Source: Pseudomonadota bacterium
GTDB taxonomy: Bacteria; Desulfobacterota; Desulfobacteria; Desulfobacterales; Desulfolunaceae
DNA length: 48,755 nucleotides
NCBI GenBank assembly: GCA_018818835.1
Contig: JAHIRD010000087.1
Coordinates: 1-48,755, forward strand
Direction: 5' to 3'
The translations under genes and the position numbers were made by a program. Under the pieces are notes generated by a model that saw only the letters and a list, made by a program, of their open reading frames with translations, was not told where the DNA came from and ran no database searches. This document shows positions 34,294 to 43,353 of the stretch, piece after piece (within the stretch, counting starts at the first letter, position 1; the number at the start of each line of letters is the position of its first letter).

Positions 34294-36729
34294 TCACACT
34301 GATTGCTCTTGTCCACGCAATCGGTCTGCATGCAACCGTCCATCCACATAAAGGGCCAGTGCCCGAACCGCCTGATCCGATGATCGGAATACGGCCATTC
34401 CTTGATTCATTAGTTCATGGACAAGGGGGTCATACAAATGGCCTCCATCCACGACACCGACCACGGGTTTGTCCAGTTTCGTCAGTAATCGAGGCAGTTC
34501 AACCGCAATACTGCCCGGTTCTTTGAAATCGTATGTCCGATTCTCACACTCGGCCAGGGTGCGCATGGCAGGTGATAAGGGATCAAGGCCCACAACCACA
34601 GCATCCACGCACGGATCCTCACCCAGAAAGCGAACGGCAAGGATATGGGCTTGGTCATCAGCTCCCGGATTAATGTCCAGGGGGTTTTTGACTTCAACCA
34701 GGCTGTCCAGCTTCTTTTGAACAAGCATGTCCTTTAATTTTTCCTGGGATTCAGGCGAAAAAACAGCCAAGGTCATGGCAAAATCATCGGACTGAATATT
34801 GTCTGCCATGCCAACAGATTCGAAGCCGGCACCGCTCAATGCCGCCAGACGATTGCCATGAATCTGTTTTTTATGAAAACGCTGGGACAACATCAGAAGA
34901 TCTTCGAGATGTGTAAAGGTACTGGCAACCATGCCGCCGGCCTGTCTGACACAGGATTCACAGACCATGTAGTCTCCGGCCAGTGACGCCGTATGTCCTG
35001 AGGTGGCGGTTTTGCCTTCGGGAGTACGCCCCGCCTTGTAAAAGATTACGTCTTTACCGGAAATAACTGCCTCCCTCACGGCCTGGCTAAAGGCCAAACC
35101 GTCGAGGTCCTTAAATCCCTCGGCATAGACTGCAATGACATCAATGTCCGGTGCGTTTTTTAGATAGTGGATCATATCACCCAGGGTCAAATCATTCTGG
35201 TTACCCACTGAAATCATATAGGCTGGATCCAGTTCAGGCCGCTTGCTAAGCCGCGTGATCATAAAGGCCCCGCTCTGGCTCACAAACGCGGCGTTACGTT
35301 TATGGTCACCGCGATTTTTGGGCAGTTTGGCGTCCGGGATAAACAAGGTATCGTAATGACCCGGATGGGAAATAACTCCCAAACAGTTAGCCCCCAGAAA
35401 AACCGGTCCGCCGTCACCCACCTGATGGGATTGGTGGATTTTTCCCATGACCAGGGCAGCGCGTTCCTGACTTTCATGGGTTTCGCCCATGCCGCCGGGA
35501 ATCAGCATCACTGATTCGGCTGTATTTAATTCAATGACCTGGTCCACAATATCCGGAACCTTATCCGAATTGACGGCAACCACCAAAAGATCCAGCTTCA
35601 CATCAAGGGAAGCCAGGTCAGGTCTGCACGGGATCCCTTCAAACGTGTCCATGCCCGGCCGGATGATGCGAATGTTTTCAGCATGAAATCCATTGGCCAG
35701 AATATTGGTAAGGATGATCCGACCAAAATTCATGCGGGAGGTGGAAACCCCTATGATACCGATGGTTTTGGGGTGAAGAAGATTCTCGATTTTCCCGAAG
35801 GGACGCGCCACCGGCAAAGGGTTGGGTTTGGCAAACCGGCACATGCCGTCCAGAGGCACCATCAGATAATCGGTAAATGCAAAGGGATTGATTTCCAACT
35901 CTTCGATCACAAAGGGCGCATCCGGGTTGGCCGGTGAGTAGTGGTTGGCCATGGCAATAAAGGAGGCAAAACATTCAATGATCTGTTCGTCCGTGACAAT
36001 CCGGCGTTGTCCCCGGGCCAACCCGGCCAGCTTTTTATAGCTGATGGTCTGCTTGAACAGGTTGAAAAAGGTCTTCCCGTCGGTCATCACCGTCGATGCC
36101 GCCACGATGGCCTGACCCTTTCTGAACCGTTCGGCATACAGCTCGGTGTCCGTTCCCCCCAGACCGGCACTGATGATCATGCCGAACTCCCGGGTATTTC
36201 GAATGCCCACAATCATCTCGTTGCCAAAGGCCTCCGAATCCGGTGGCATGAACTGTACCATTAAAACACCCCGGATATCATGGGCGATGGCCTGCTGAAG
36301 ATGGGCTCCGTTCAAGCCGTGGTATTCGTGGGGACCATGGTCAGGATTGCCTTTGATCATGGCTGCGTAATTTTCCGGAATTTCAGCCATCATTCGCCGC
36401 CAGGCTGAACGGATTTTGTCCGGGTGTTTTTCAACGACTTTCACCCCGCCCACGTCGGTTTTATGGATAATAAAGGGCGAAACAATTTTAAGTACCACCT
36501 TGTCACCCGGCATGGCCATGAGAACCTCATCGGAAGGTCTGGATCCTTTGACCAGAAGATGGGTTTGTGGCGGCGTTTCCGCGCCCGAATGTTTCAGAAG
36601 CTCATAGGTTTCATATTCGAAAAGAAAGTTGCGGCCCTGTTCCTGGGCTTCAGAGAACAGAGAGGTGATCGCATTGAAATCGACCATAACCGTTTCAGGT
36701 GTGTCATCCGAACAGGTAAGGTTTGTCAT
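34294..36729 (-). CDS. ADP-forming acyl-CoA synthetase (acetate-CoA ligase family), beta-alpha fusion
   Basis: An 811-residue enzyme, expected to interconvert an acyl-CoA, ADP and phosphate with the free acid, CoA and ATP. ATG 36729 (MTNLTCSDD) has GGGGAG upstream, so the seven-residue longer start is less likely. Residues ~15-245 are the ATP-grasp (beta) part (FLFEYETYELLKHSGAETPP, DKVVLKIVSPFIIHKTDVGGV). From about 295 comes the CoA-binding Rossmann domain (LHPKTIGIIGVSTSRMNFGR), then the succinyl-CoA-ligase-like part with the phospho-His candidate His579 in SGHTASLAGDY. The beta-alpha order is the reverse of many fused family members. It is divergent from a LysR regulator 129 bp away that may control it. 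The acyl substrate cannot be deduced. Confidence 0.88.
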   Translation of the reverse strand: MTNLTCSDDTPETVMVDFNAITSLFSEAQEQGRNFLFEYETYELLKHSGAETPPQTHLLVKGSRPSDEVLMAMPGDKVVLKIVSPFIIHKTDVGGVKVVEKHPDKIRSAWRRMMAEIPENYAAMIKGNPDHGPHEYHGLNGAHLQQAIAHDIRGVLMVQFMPPDSEAFGNEMIVGIRNTREFGMIISAGLGGTDTELYAERFRKGQAIVAASTVMTDGKTFFNLFKQTISYKKLAGLARGQRRIVTDEQIIECFASFIAMANHYSPANPDAPFVIEELEINPFAFTDYLMVPLDGMCRFAKPNPLPVARPFGKIENLLHPKTIGIIGVSTSRMNFGRIILTNILANGFHAENIRIIRPGMDTFEGIPCRPDLASLDVKLDLLVVAVNSDKVPDIVDQVIELNTAESVMLIPGGMGETHESQERAALVMGKIHQSHQVGDGGPVFLGANCLGVISHPGHYDTLFIPDAKLPKNRGDHKRNAAFVSQSGAFMITRLSKRPELDPAYMISVGNQNDLTLGDMIHYLKNAPDIDVIAVYAEGFKDLDGLAFSQAVREAVISGKDVIFYKAGRTPEGKTATSGHTASLAGDYMVCESCVRQAGGMVASTFTHLEDLLMLSQRFHKKQIHGNRLAALSGAGFESVGMADNIQSDDFAMTLAVFSPESQEKLKDMLVQKKLDSLVEVKNPLDINPGADDQAHILAVRFLGEDPCVDAVVVGLDPLSPAMRTLAECENRTYDFKEPGSIAVELPRLLTKLDKPVVGVVDGGHLYDPLVHELMNQGMAVFRSSDQAVRALALYVDGRLHADRLRGQEQSV

Positions 36730-36858
36730 GATGCAGCTCCCCATAAACATATTATCGTTGTTATTTGACCATTATATTCCTCATTGATCTTGTATTCGTA
36801 ATGTAATTTTTGTATTTAGTAAAATTATATAAAATTAATTTTAGGTTAAGATATTCTA

Positions 36859-37812
36859 ATGCAACCAGACCTGAACCGATTACGCGTTTTTTATTTTGTT
36901 CATTCCCGCCTCAGCATCACCGAGGCTGCCAACGAACTTCACATCACAGCGTCAGCCGTCAGCCAGCAAATTAAAAAGCTGGAAGAGGAAATCCATGCCT
37001 CACTGTTCACACGGCGCCATAAGCGGCTTGTTCCCACATCAGCCGGAAAACGATTGTTCCGGATTGTCGCCCCTTTGATTGATGGTCTGAACGAGGGCCT
37101 GGACACCTTTGAAGACAGTCAAACTGAACCGGCCGGATTGCTTCGCATCGGCCTTCCGGTGGAATTTGGCAGCATCTATTTTCCCCATGTGATTTCAAGC
37201 TACAGGAATCGCCACCCAAAGGTGACCTTTGAACTGGAACTGGGTCGTTCCTCCACCTTGATTCCCAAGGTCGAGTCCGGAGACCTGGATGTTGCATTTG
37301 TGGATACATTCCCCACACGGGGGCAGTATTACGGCGATTATGGAGCGTTTAGCATCAAGCCGCTTATTGAAGAAGAGGTTGTCCTTGCCTGTTCCAACAC
37401 CTTTAATCAGAAATTCTTGGGAGGCGACCACACCTATGGCCATTTAATCGGTCAATCCTATATCTCCCAGGAGCGCGAGTCACGGGCGTTGCACAACTGG
37501 TTCCGTCATCATTTTGGAAAGACGAAACAATCGCTGAATATCGTTCTGACCGTTGCCAATCACCAGGCCGTTCTGTCGGCGGTAAGGCACCATGTGGGGT
37601 TAGGGATTATTGTATCGCATCTGGTGTGGGAGGAGATTCAGTCCGGACGCATCATCGTCATCAAAGGGCATGATGAGCAGGCTGTTAACCGGATCTCCAT
37701 GGTTCAACTTCTGGATAAAGTCCCTGCATTAACGGAAAAATCCTTTATTGATCATTTTGAAACCATGATTTTAAATAGTAAAACCCTGGGAAGACTCAAG
37801 CTTCGCATATAA
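36859..37812 (+). CDS. LysR-family transcriptional regulator
   Basis: A 317-residue protein. The N-terminal winged helix-turn-helix spans residues 1-65 (LNRLRVFYFVHSRLSITEAA, then HITASAVSQQIKKLEEEI and LFTRRHKRLVPTSAG). A linker helix follows, then a LysR substrate-binding domain (GLLRIGLPVEFGSIYFPHVI, VESGDLDVAFVDTFP, VANHQAVLSAVRHHVGLGII). LysR proteins bind an inducer and usually act on a divergent neighbour, here the ADP-forming acyl-CoA synthetase. The 129-bp spacer is very AT-rich (TAAAATTATATAAAATTA), suitable for a LysR operator, though no single site can be named. Confidence 0.9.
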   Translation: MQPDLNRLRVFYFVHSRLSITEAANELHITASAVSQQIKKLEEEIHASLFTRRHKRLVPTSAGKRLFRIVAPLIDGLNEGLDTFEDSQTEPAGLLRIGLPVEFGSIYFPHVISSYRNRHPKVTFELELGRSSTLIPKVESGDLDVAFVDTFPTRGQYYGDYGAFSIKPLIEEEVVLACSNTFNQKFLGGDHTYGHLIGQSYISQERESRALHNWFRHHFGKTKQSLNIVLTVANHQAVLSAVRHHVGLGIIVSHLVWEEIQSGRIIVIKGHDEQAVNRISMVQLLDKVPALTEKSFIDHFETMILNSKTLGRLKLRI

Positions 37813-37856
37813 TCGCAAACAATGGATTGATGATACCCAAATAAATGGCGAGATAA

Positions 37857-37899
37857 AAATCACATAAGTCCTATGGGTCCCATAGGACTTATGTGATTT
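37857..37899. terminator. Perfect 20-bp bidirectional hairpin built from GTCCCATAGG repeat (site 4)
   Basis: Arm AAATCACATAAGTCCTATGG (37857-37876), loop GTC, complementary arm to 37899. It separates convergent genes (LysR on +, tatC on -) and has A-runs before and TTT after. Its sequence is the same ATAAGTCC/TATGGGTCCC family as the tracts at 17911 and 22093, but arranged as an inverted repeat. Confidence 0.8.
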
Positions 37900-37956
37900 A
37901 GGTTGCTTAAAAACAAAGTTATAAGGCCACGTAATTGAAGCTGCTTTGTCCGGAAT

Positions 37957-38763
37957 TTATTTTTTTACGATGGCGCCCTCTGGGACAGGATCGGTTTCAT
38001 CGTCGTCTTCTTCGGTCTCTTCCATGGGTTTACGCCCGAAAATCATGGCGCCGATGATACTGAATTCATAAAGGACAATCAGAGGCAGGGCCATCAAAAT
38101 CTGGGTCACCACGTCCGGAGGCGTCAAAATGGCTCCCACAATAAAAAAAATCACAACGGCATATTTTCTGTTTTTTCGTAAGAACGCTGTGCTGACAAGT
38201 CCAAGGGCGGCCATGCATGTGATAATAATGGGCATTTCAAAGACAACCCCAAAGGCGATCAGGAGTTTGGATACAAAACCCAGATACTCTTTCATGGAGG
38301 GCAGTGCCTGCAGAGTATCGGATGAAAATCCCAGAAAAAATTTAAAGCCCACGGGAAAGACAAAAAAATAACCGAACAGGGACCCACCCACAAAAAAGAG
38401 GGTGGACAGGAAGATCACCGGCGCCAGAAGACGGCGTTCTTTTTTATAAAGCCCGGGGACCACAAACATCCAGAATTCAAACAGGACCACGGGGGCAGCA
38501 AGAAAAACACCGGCAAGGAGCGACACCTTTAAATACGTGAAAAAGGCTTCGGGAAGACCGGTGAAAATGATTTTTCCGTCAGCGGGCATCACTGCCAGTA
38601 AGGGCCGGGTCAGAATATCAAAAAGTTTTTCCTTGAATGCGTAAGCCACCGAAGCCCCGATGACAATGGCAATGAATGACCGGACAAGCCGGTTTCGGAG
38701 TTCTTCCAGATGGGCTGTGAAAGGAACTTTCTGTTCTTCCTGATGATCATCCGCTTCAGTCAT
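37957..38763 (-). CDS. tatC: Sec-independent translocase protein TatC
   Basis: A 268-residue inner-membrane protein with six predicted helices. It is the core receptor of the twin-arginine translocase that exports folded proteins. Signature segments are the N-terminal FTAHLEELRNRLVRSF (the HLEELR box used for signal-peptide recognition), the FEFWMFVVPGLYKKER loop, and FGVVFEMPIIIT with the conserved glutamate. An acidic tail (EETEEDDDETDP) follows the last helix. Its start overlaps the tatB stop in ATGACTGA, so the two are translationally coupled. Confidence 0.96.
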   Translation of the reverse strand: MTEADDHQEEQKVPFTAHLEELRNRLVRSFIAIVIGASVAYAFKEKLFDILTRPLLAVMPADGKIIFTGLPEAFFTYLKVSLLAGVFLAAPVVLFEFWMFVVPGLYKKERRLLAPVIFLSTLFFVGGSLFGYFFVFPVGFKFFLGFSSDTLQALPSMKEYLGFVSKLLIAFGVVFEMPIIITCMAALGLVSTAFLRKNRKYAVVIFFIVGAILTPPDVVTQILMALPLIVLYEFSIIGAMIFGRKPMEETEEDDDETDPVPEGAIVKK

Positions 38764-39079
38764 GGTTTCCCTCGTCTTTTTTACCGGGGTCAGCGTCCGG
38801 GTCGGATTTGGGAATCACGATATCCTTATCAGGATCTGGAAATGAATTCAGCTGGTTATTCGGCTTATCCTTCCTGGTCGTGGCCTGTATGTCAATGGGC
38901 TTCACTTTACGATCCGGTACATCCAGATTGATTGAATCCTTAAATTCATGGGTGGCACGTTTGAACTCACCCATGGCTTTACCCAGAGATTTGGCAATAT
39001 CGGGCAGCTTTTTGGGCCCGATGACGATCAGTGCTATGGCCAGAATCAGTAAAATTTCCGGCATACCCATTCCAAACAT
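38756..39079 (-). CDS. tatB: Twin-arginine translocase subunit TatB/TatA-type
   Basis: A 107-residue protein. ATG 39079 (MFGMGMPEILLI) has AGGAGA upstream, so the longer reading to 39118 is rejected. One N-terminal membrane helix (EILLILAIALIVIGPKKLPD) is followed by an amphipathic helix (IAKSLGKAMGEFKRATHEFK) and a polar, proline/aspartate-rich tail. The GPKKLP hinge with Pro after Gly and the long tail fit TatB better than TatA, but single TatA-type proteins in this group are hard to separate. It is the first gene of the tatBC operon; a tatA partner is not in the window. Confidence 0.88.
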   Translation of the reverse strand: MFGMGMPEILLILAIALIVIGPKKLPDIAKSLGKAMGEFKRATHEFKDSINLDVPDRKVKPIDIQATTRKDKPNNQLNSFPDPDKDIVIPKSDPDADPGKKDEGNHD

Positions 39080-39118
39080 AATGTTCTCCTGACTTAAAAG
39101 CGTAACAGTCAAACGCAA

Positions 39119-39484
39119 ATAAACACGGATTATTTTAACAGTAACTAAAAAAGAGGGCCGGTTTCACCGATCCTGAAACCTGGAATCGGTGGGCTCACTT
39201 TTTAGTGTAATGGTGATTTGTACTTATTTTAAATGACTGTGTCAAGATCAAGTGTTAGCAGCACGTTTGCTGACGTGTGCTTACGAATGGAAGAAAATTT
39301 GTTCAAGATGCTTTGATGTTTGACATGAGACGGAGGATGTAATAGTCATTAAAGACGTTTTCAAAAAGAATGGTTGAAATGTCTGTCATGTTATTCATAC
39401 GCATAGGAACGGCCAGGTGGGGAAACGAAAACGGTCAGACATCGTGATACCGGCCAATCCATGCCTTAGCAAAGATAAAAATCC
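39119..39484. other. Divergent intergenic region tatB / IclR
   Basis: About 365 bp carrying promoters for both directions. Only a weak 7-bp inverted repeat is visible (CACCGAT 39165-39171 with ATCGGTG 39185-39191). No ORF or RNA recognised. Confidence 0.45.
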
Positions 39485-40276
39485 ATGTCCATTCAGTCGG
39501 TTAAGCGAGCCATAACGATTCTAACTCTATTTACGCCGGAGAGGCCTAAGCTGGGCATCACCGAAATAAGCAAGCTGATGAACCTGCCCAAGCCGACGAT
39601 CCATGGGCTTGTCCAGACCTTGATTCAGCAGGATTTTCTTATTCAGGACAAAGAAACCAGAAAATATTCCCTGGGATTGAAAATTTACGAACTGGGAATT
39701 TTTCTGTCAGGAACACTTAAAATCAATCAGGTCGGTGGCGGGATATCCCAACGTCTGGCAAAAAACACAGGACAGATGGTCCGCCTCGGAATCTGGGACA
39801 GGGACTGGGTTTTAATCACCATGAATCTTTTCCCCACCGTGGATGATTCATTTCTTATCAGGCAGCTGGGGCTTGGGCCCCGTGTGCCTGCCCATTGCAC
39901 AGGTCTGGGTAAAGCCATGCTCTCCACATTCTCACCTGGATCACTGAAGGAATTTCTCGAAAGGAACAGTCTGTCACGGCATACGTCCATGACACTTACC
40001 GATCCCAAGATTCTGATCTCTGAGTTGGAAACGGCTCGAAAGCATGGCGTTTCAAGGGAAAGAGAAGAGTATCTGAAGGGCCTTTCCTGTATCGCCGCCC
40101 CAATTTTTGATGATGTGGGCGAAGCCACTGCAGCCATAAGTTTGTCAGGAGGCCCGGATTTTTTAACCCATCAGGATCTGAACGGGATGACAGATCAGTT
40201 GCTCCAGACAGCTGCTGAAATTTCCCTGGGAATGGGGTGTCCGATATCATTAATTATGGGCGGTAAGCACGCATAA
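39485..40276 (+). CDS. IclR-family transcriptional regulator
   Basis: A 263-residue protein. The N-terminal winged helix (SVKRAITILTLFTPERPKLG, EISKLMNLPKPTIHGLVQTL, FLIQDKETRKYSLGLKIYEL) is typical of IclR. The C-terminal effector-binding domain contains PAHCTGLGKAMLS, ARKHGVSREREEYLKGLSCIAAP and the closing SLSGG segment. It starts at ATG 39485 with a weak AAGATAAAAATCC leader. It precedes the TauE/SafE permease by 17 bp, so it probably regulates its own operon in response to a small organic acid or sulfonate-type ligand (inference). Confidence 0.9.
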   Translation: MSIQSVKRAITILTLFTPERPKLGITEISKLMNLPKPTIHGLVQTLIQQDFLIQDKETRKYSLGLKIYELGIFLSGTLKINQVGGGISQRLAKNTGQMVRLGIWDRDWVLITMNLFPTVDDSFLIRQLGLGPRVPAHCTGLGKAMLSTFSPGSLKEFLERNSLSRHTSMTLTDPKILISELETARKHGVSREREEYLKGLSCIAAPIFDDVGEATAAISLSGGPDFLTHQDLNGMTDQLLQTAAEISLGMGCPISLIMGGKHA

Positions 40277-40293
40277 GTCCGCGACCAGGGATC

Positions 40294-41136
40294 ATGACAT
40301 ACTTTCGCAAAAGCGCTCTTTGGATCGGGCTTGTCCTCTTGTTTTTTGCTGTTGCAGGACCCTATGCCGGAATTGTCCCCAAGACAGCTCTGGTTATTTT
40401 CGGTCTTTGTTTTACCTGCGAACTGATCGATAGTGGCCTGGGCATGGGGTATGGAACCATTCTGACGCCGGCCTTGATGTTTATGGGTTTCTCCCCCTGG
40501 GATATTGTACCTACCCTGCTTCTTTCCGAACTTTTGAGTGGTTTCACAGCGGCATTTTTTCATAATGAAGTGAAAAACGTGGATCTGGGATGGGGTGGAA
40601 AAGATTTAAAGCCTGCGCTGATTCTTGCGTGCGGCAGTGTGGTGGGGGTTGTTGCGGGTGTCAGCCTTGCTCTGACGCTACCCCAGGACCTTTTACGCAT
40701 GCTCATTGGATGCATTATTCTTATGTCCGGCCTTTTTGTGATCCTCTTATCCCGGCATCTCATCGTCTATAAACACTGGAAAATGCTTGTCCTTTCAGCC
40801 ACCGCTTCGTTCAACAAAGCCATAAGCGGGGGTGGTTATGGCCCTCTGGTGACCAGTGGTCAGATTTTAAGCGGTGTCAAGGGCAAGTCCGCCGTGGGAA
40901 TCACGTCCTTTGCCGAGGCATTCACCTGTTTGTTGGCCGCAAGTGTTTTTATTGCCCAGGGTGGGTATGTCAATGTCCGCCTGCTTGTTCCCATGTGCGC
41001 AGGTGCCTTGATTTCTGTACCTTTTTCCGTGTTTGCAATCCAGAAATCCAATGAAAACCAGTTGAAAATCGTCATTGGTGTTTTGACTCTGGCCATGGGT
41101 GGTCTGACGATTTTCAAGGCCTTGCAGCTGTACTGA
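40294..41136 (+). CDS. TauE/SafE (TSUP) family permease
   Basis: A 280-residue integral membrane protein with about eight hydrophobic helices, and AGGGATC before ATG 40294. Family marks are the two related halves, each with a Gly-rich motif: SGLGMGYGTILTPALMFMGFSP in the first and KAISGGGYGPLVTSGQILSGVKGKSAVGI in the second. TSUP proteins move sulfite, sulfoacetate or other organosulfur and organic anions. In a likely sulfate reducer a role with sulfur oxyanions is attractive, but substrate is not readable. It is co-transcribed with the upstream IclR gene. Confidence 0.88.
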   Translation: MTYFRKSALWIGLVLLFFAVAGPYAGIVPKTALVIFGLCFTCELIDSGLGMGYGTILTPALMFMGFSPWDIVPTLLLSELLSGFTAAFFHNEVKNVDLGWGGKDLKPALILACGSVVGVVAGVSLALTLPQDLLRMLIGCIILMSGLFVILLSRHLIVYKHWKMLVLSATASFNKAISGGGYGPLVTSGQILSGVKGKSAVGITSFAEAFTCLLAASVFIAQGGYVNVRLLVPMCAGALISVPFSVFAIQKSNENQLKIVIGVLTLAMGGLTIFKALQLY

Positions 41137-41427
41137 ACGTCTTCCAGATCATCGGTCCTTGTTGTCTGTGACAAAAAAATTACACTCGTCTAGTTTTTTT
41201 TATTTGAAAAAAACCCGCTGACGTGCCATTCCTGTTCCGTAGCAACTCAATTATCAAAACGCATATACCCCGACAGTCTGTGTGATAAGCTGTTGATCAT
41301 GGTGTGATGTTTTCACGTGTCCTGCTTTGTTGTCTCATGTTAATACCCCGGACAGGTGGTTCCGCTATCCGGAACTTAAACCTATGATGTGTCACATTGG
41401 CGGTGTCAGGAGCGTAAGGAATTGGCC

Positions 41428-43287
41428 ATGGAAGATTATTACATCGTGTATAACCCCATGCCTTTCTATCTGATGGATCTGATTGGACGATGCAAAACTC
41501 CAATGGACGTGTTGAGATACCTCACGGGCCGCGATCCCCTCAGGATTAATGAAAGGAATTTCAAGGATTATCTTTTATTCAATCCACGGCTGCAAAAGCG
41601 GGGCATGGTGGATACCCTGGCCCTTGAAAGCAAGGCTGCGGATTATATTGCCAATCAAGTGGCGAAAGCCAAGCCTTTGTCCCGGGTGATTCTGGGGGAT
41701 TGCCGCAGAAGGCGGATTGATCAGATCATGGATGCCCGGTGCGGTCAAAAACCCAAAGCGGTTTTCATCACGTCCATGAGTGCCAACTTTCCCACGGCCG
41801 CCATGATCGCTCTGGTCTTGAATCATGCCCGGATTCCAGTTGTCATCGGGGGGATCCATGTCTCAACCTCACCTGACGATGTGGATCAGTTTATCAGGCA
41901 TCATGCGCCCTTTCCGGAATATATCAGCCAGGTCACCGGCGCCGGTGATTCGACGGTTATGTCGAGGATTCTGGATGACATCGGGACAGATGCGCTCAAA
42001 AAGACGTATACCGGTGATGCCATGATTGAGGATGGTATTTGGGGGGCTGAAAACGTGGACCCCATGGTGCCCATGGAGCTGGTTTTTTTAGAAAACCTCC
42101 CCCTGATCGGAGGCCTTGTGAAAAAACTGCTTCGGATCAACCCCATCACACCCTATCTTGGCTGTCCATTTTCTTGTCATTTCTGCTCCATATCAAGTCT
42201 GCCCCAAAGGCAAAGGCGTCTGGTGTCACGAAGCCCCGAGGATTTTGTTTCCGAGATAAAACATATGCAGAAAGATGGAGTCAATTTTCAGAACAGGGTT
42301 TTCTTTTTTCTACCGGATAACCTGCTTTTGGGCGGGGAAAGGCTGGAGGCTCTGCTGGATGCCATTATCGAAAGTGATGTCATGATCAGCTATGCCGCTC
42401 AAATTTCCATTGATGTTGCCCGGAATCCTGAGCTTCTTCAAAAATTGAGGGCATCAGGCGCCATCCATTTTTTTATCGGATTTGAATCCCTGGATATGGA
42501 CAATCTGAGGTCCATCGGGAAAAGTATTGTGCCCCATATTGAAAAAAACGGCCAGACCGTGAGGGACTATTATTCTGCGATGATTCGAACCATCCAGTCC
42601 CATGGAATTTCCGTTCACGGGGCATTTATTTTCGGCCTTCCCAACGATGACTTCCAAGACTTGGACAATCATACGGGAAAGGACATTGCCGATTTCTGCA
42701 AAGAGCATCATATCGGAATCCAGGGATGCCCCCTGACGGATTTACCCGGATCACTTAATTTCAAACTGGCCCAGGAAAACAAGACATACATCTATGGAAA
42801 GCAGGGGACCATGGATTATTTTCTGGCCCTTTGTGTGTCCGACCTGTCCGAATGCAACCGGAAGGTCCCGGAAACCCTTGATGAAAGCATGCTGGTGGTT
42901 CTGCATATGACCTACGATGCCATCAGGCGCGTGGGAGCACGGTGGAATGTTTTGAAAAATTCCATATTCGTGTTTTTTGGTGCCCTACGACATCCCAGCA
43001 AGACCGGCAGGCATTCCCTGAAACAAAGAATTATCGAAGCCTTTATCTCCGGATCGGCCCAGATGATCGTGAACAACCTCTATCACGCAAATGAAACCGT
43101 TTACTCAAAACCTGGTGTCAGGGGCTCCTATGAACGGTATTTTGAACGGGAAAAAAATGAATCCATCCGGAATCTGTTCCGCCCCTATGTCAAACAGTTT
43201 ACGACTCAACAACCGCGAATGTTTAAATTAAAAAAAACAGAACCCGTAAAGGCGAAAGCCCACGTTGAAGAACGAACAGTCCTATGA
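41428..43287 (+). CDS. Radical SAM protein with degenerate B12-binding-like N-terminal domain
   Basis: A 619-residue protein. ATG 41428 (MEDYYIVYNPMPFYLMD) is preferred over the 13-codon longer reading because AAGGAA lies just before it. Residues ~75-200 resemble the cobalamin-binding Rossmann fold (PKAVFITSMSANFPTAAMIA, HARIPVVIGGIHVSTSPDDV), but the cobalamin-ligating DxHxxG is not visible. The radical SAM core begins YLGCPFSCHFCSIS, with cluster ligands Cys246, Cys250 and Cys253. It continues with VFFFLPDNLLLGGERLEALL, FFIGFESLDMDNL and GAFIFGLPNDD. A C-terminal ~150-residue region has no recognised family. The stop codon (43285-43287) lies inside a 20-bp hairpin. The reaction is unknown. 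Confidence 0.85.
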   Translation: MEDYYIVYNPMPFYLMDLIGRCKTPMDVLRYLTGRDPLRINERNFKDYLLFNPRLQKRGMVDTLALESKAADYIANQVAKAKPLSRVILGDCRRRRIDQIMDARCGQKPKAVFITSMSANFPTAAMIALVLNHARIPVVIGGIHVSTSPDDVDQFIRHHAPFPEYISQVTGAGDSTVMSRILDDIGTDALKKTYTGDAMIEDGIWGAENVDPMVPMELVFLENLPLIGGLVKKLLRINPITPYLGCPFSCHFCSISSLPQRQRRLVSRSPEDFVSEIKHMQKDGVNFQNRVFFFLPDNLLLGGERLEALLDAIIESDVMISYAAQISIDVARNPELLQKLRASGAIHFFIGFESLDMDNLRSIGKSIVPHIEKNGQTVRDYYSAMIRTIQSHGISVHGAFIFGLPNDDFQDLDNHTGKDIADFCKEHHIGIQGCPLTDLPGSLNFKLAQENKTYIYGKQGTMDYFLALCVSDLSECNRKVPETLDESMLVVLHMTYDAIRRVGARWNVLKNSIFVFFGALRHPSKTGRHSLKQRIIEAFISGSAQMIVNNLYHANETVYSKPGVRGSYERYFEREKNESIRNLFRPYVKQFTTQQPRMFKLKKTEPVKAKAHVEERTVL

Positions 43288-43320
43288 TTTTGGGCGCTTG
43301 CGCCCAAAATCATAGGACTG
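43277..43320. terminator. Perfect 20-bp hairpin containing the radical SAM stop codon
   Basis: CAGTCCTATGATTTTGGGCG (43277-43296), loop CTTG, complementary arm 43301-43320. The TGA stop of the + strand gene is in the left arm. It stands between convergent genes. Confidence 0.8.
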
Positions 43321-43326
43321 TTCCAC

Positions 43327-43353
43327 ATAACAATTTTGGAACAAAATTGTTAT
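43327..43353. terminator. Perfect 12-bp hairpin containing the apt stop codon
   Basis: ATAACAATTTTG (43327-43338), loop GAA, CAAAATTGTTAT (43342-43353). The TAA stop of apt on the - strand lies within the right arm. Confidence 0.75.
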
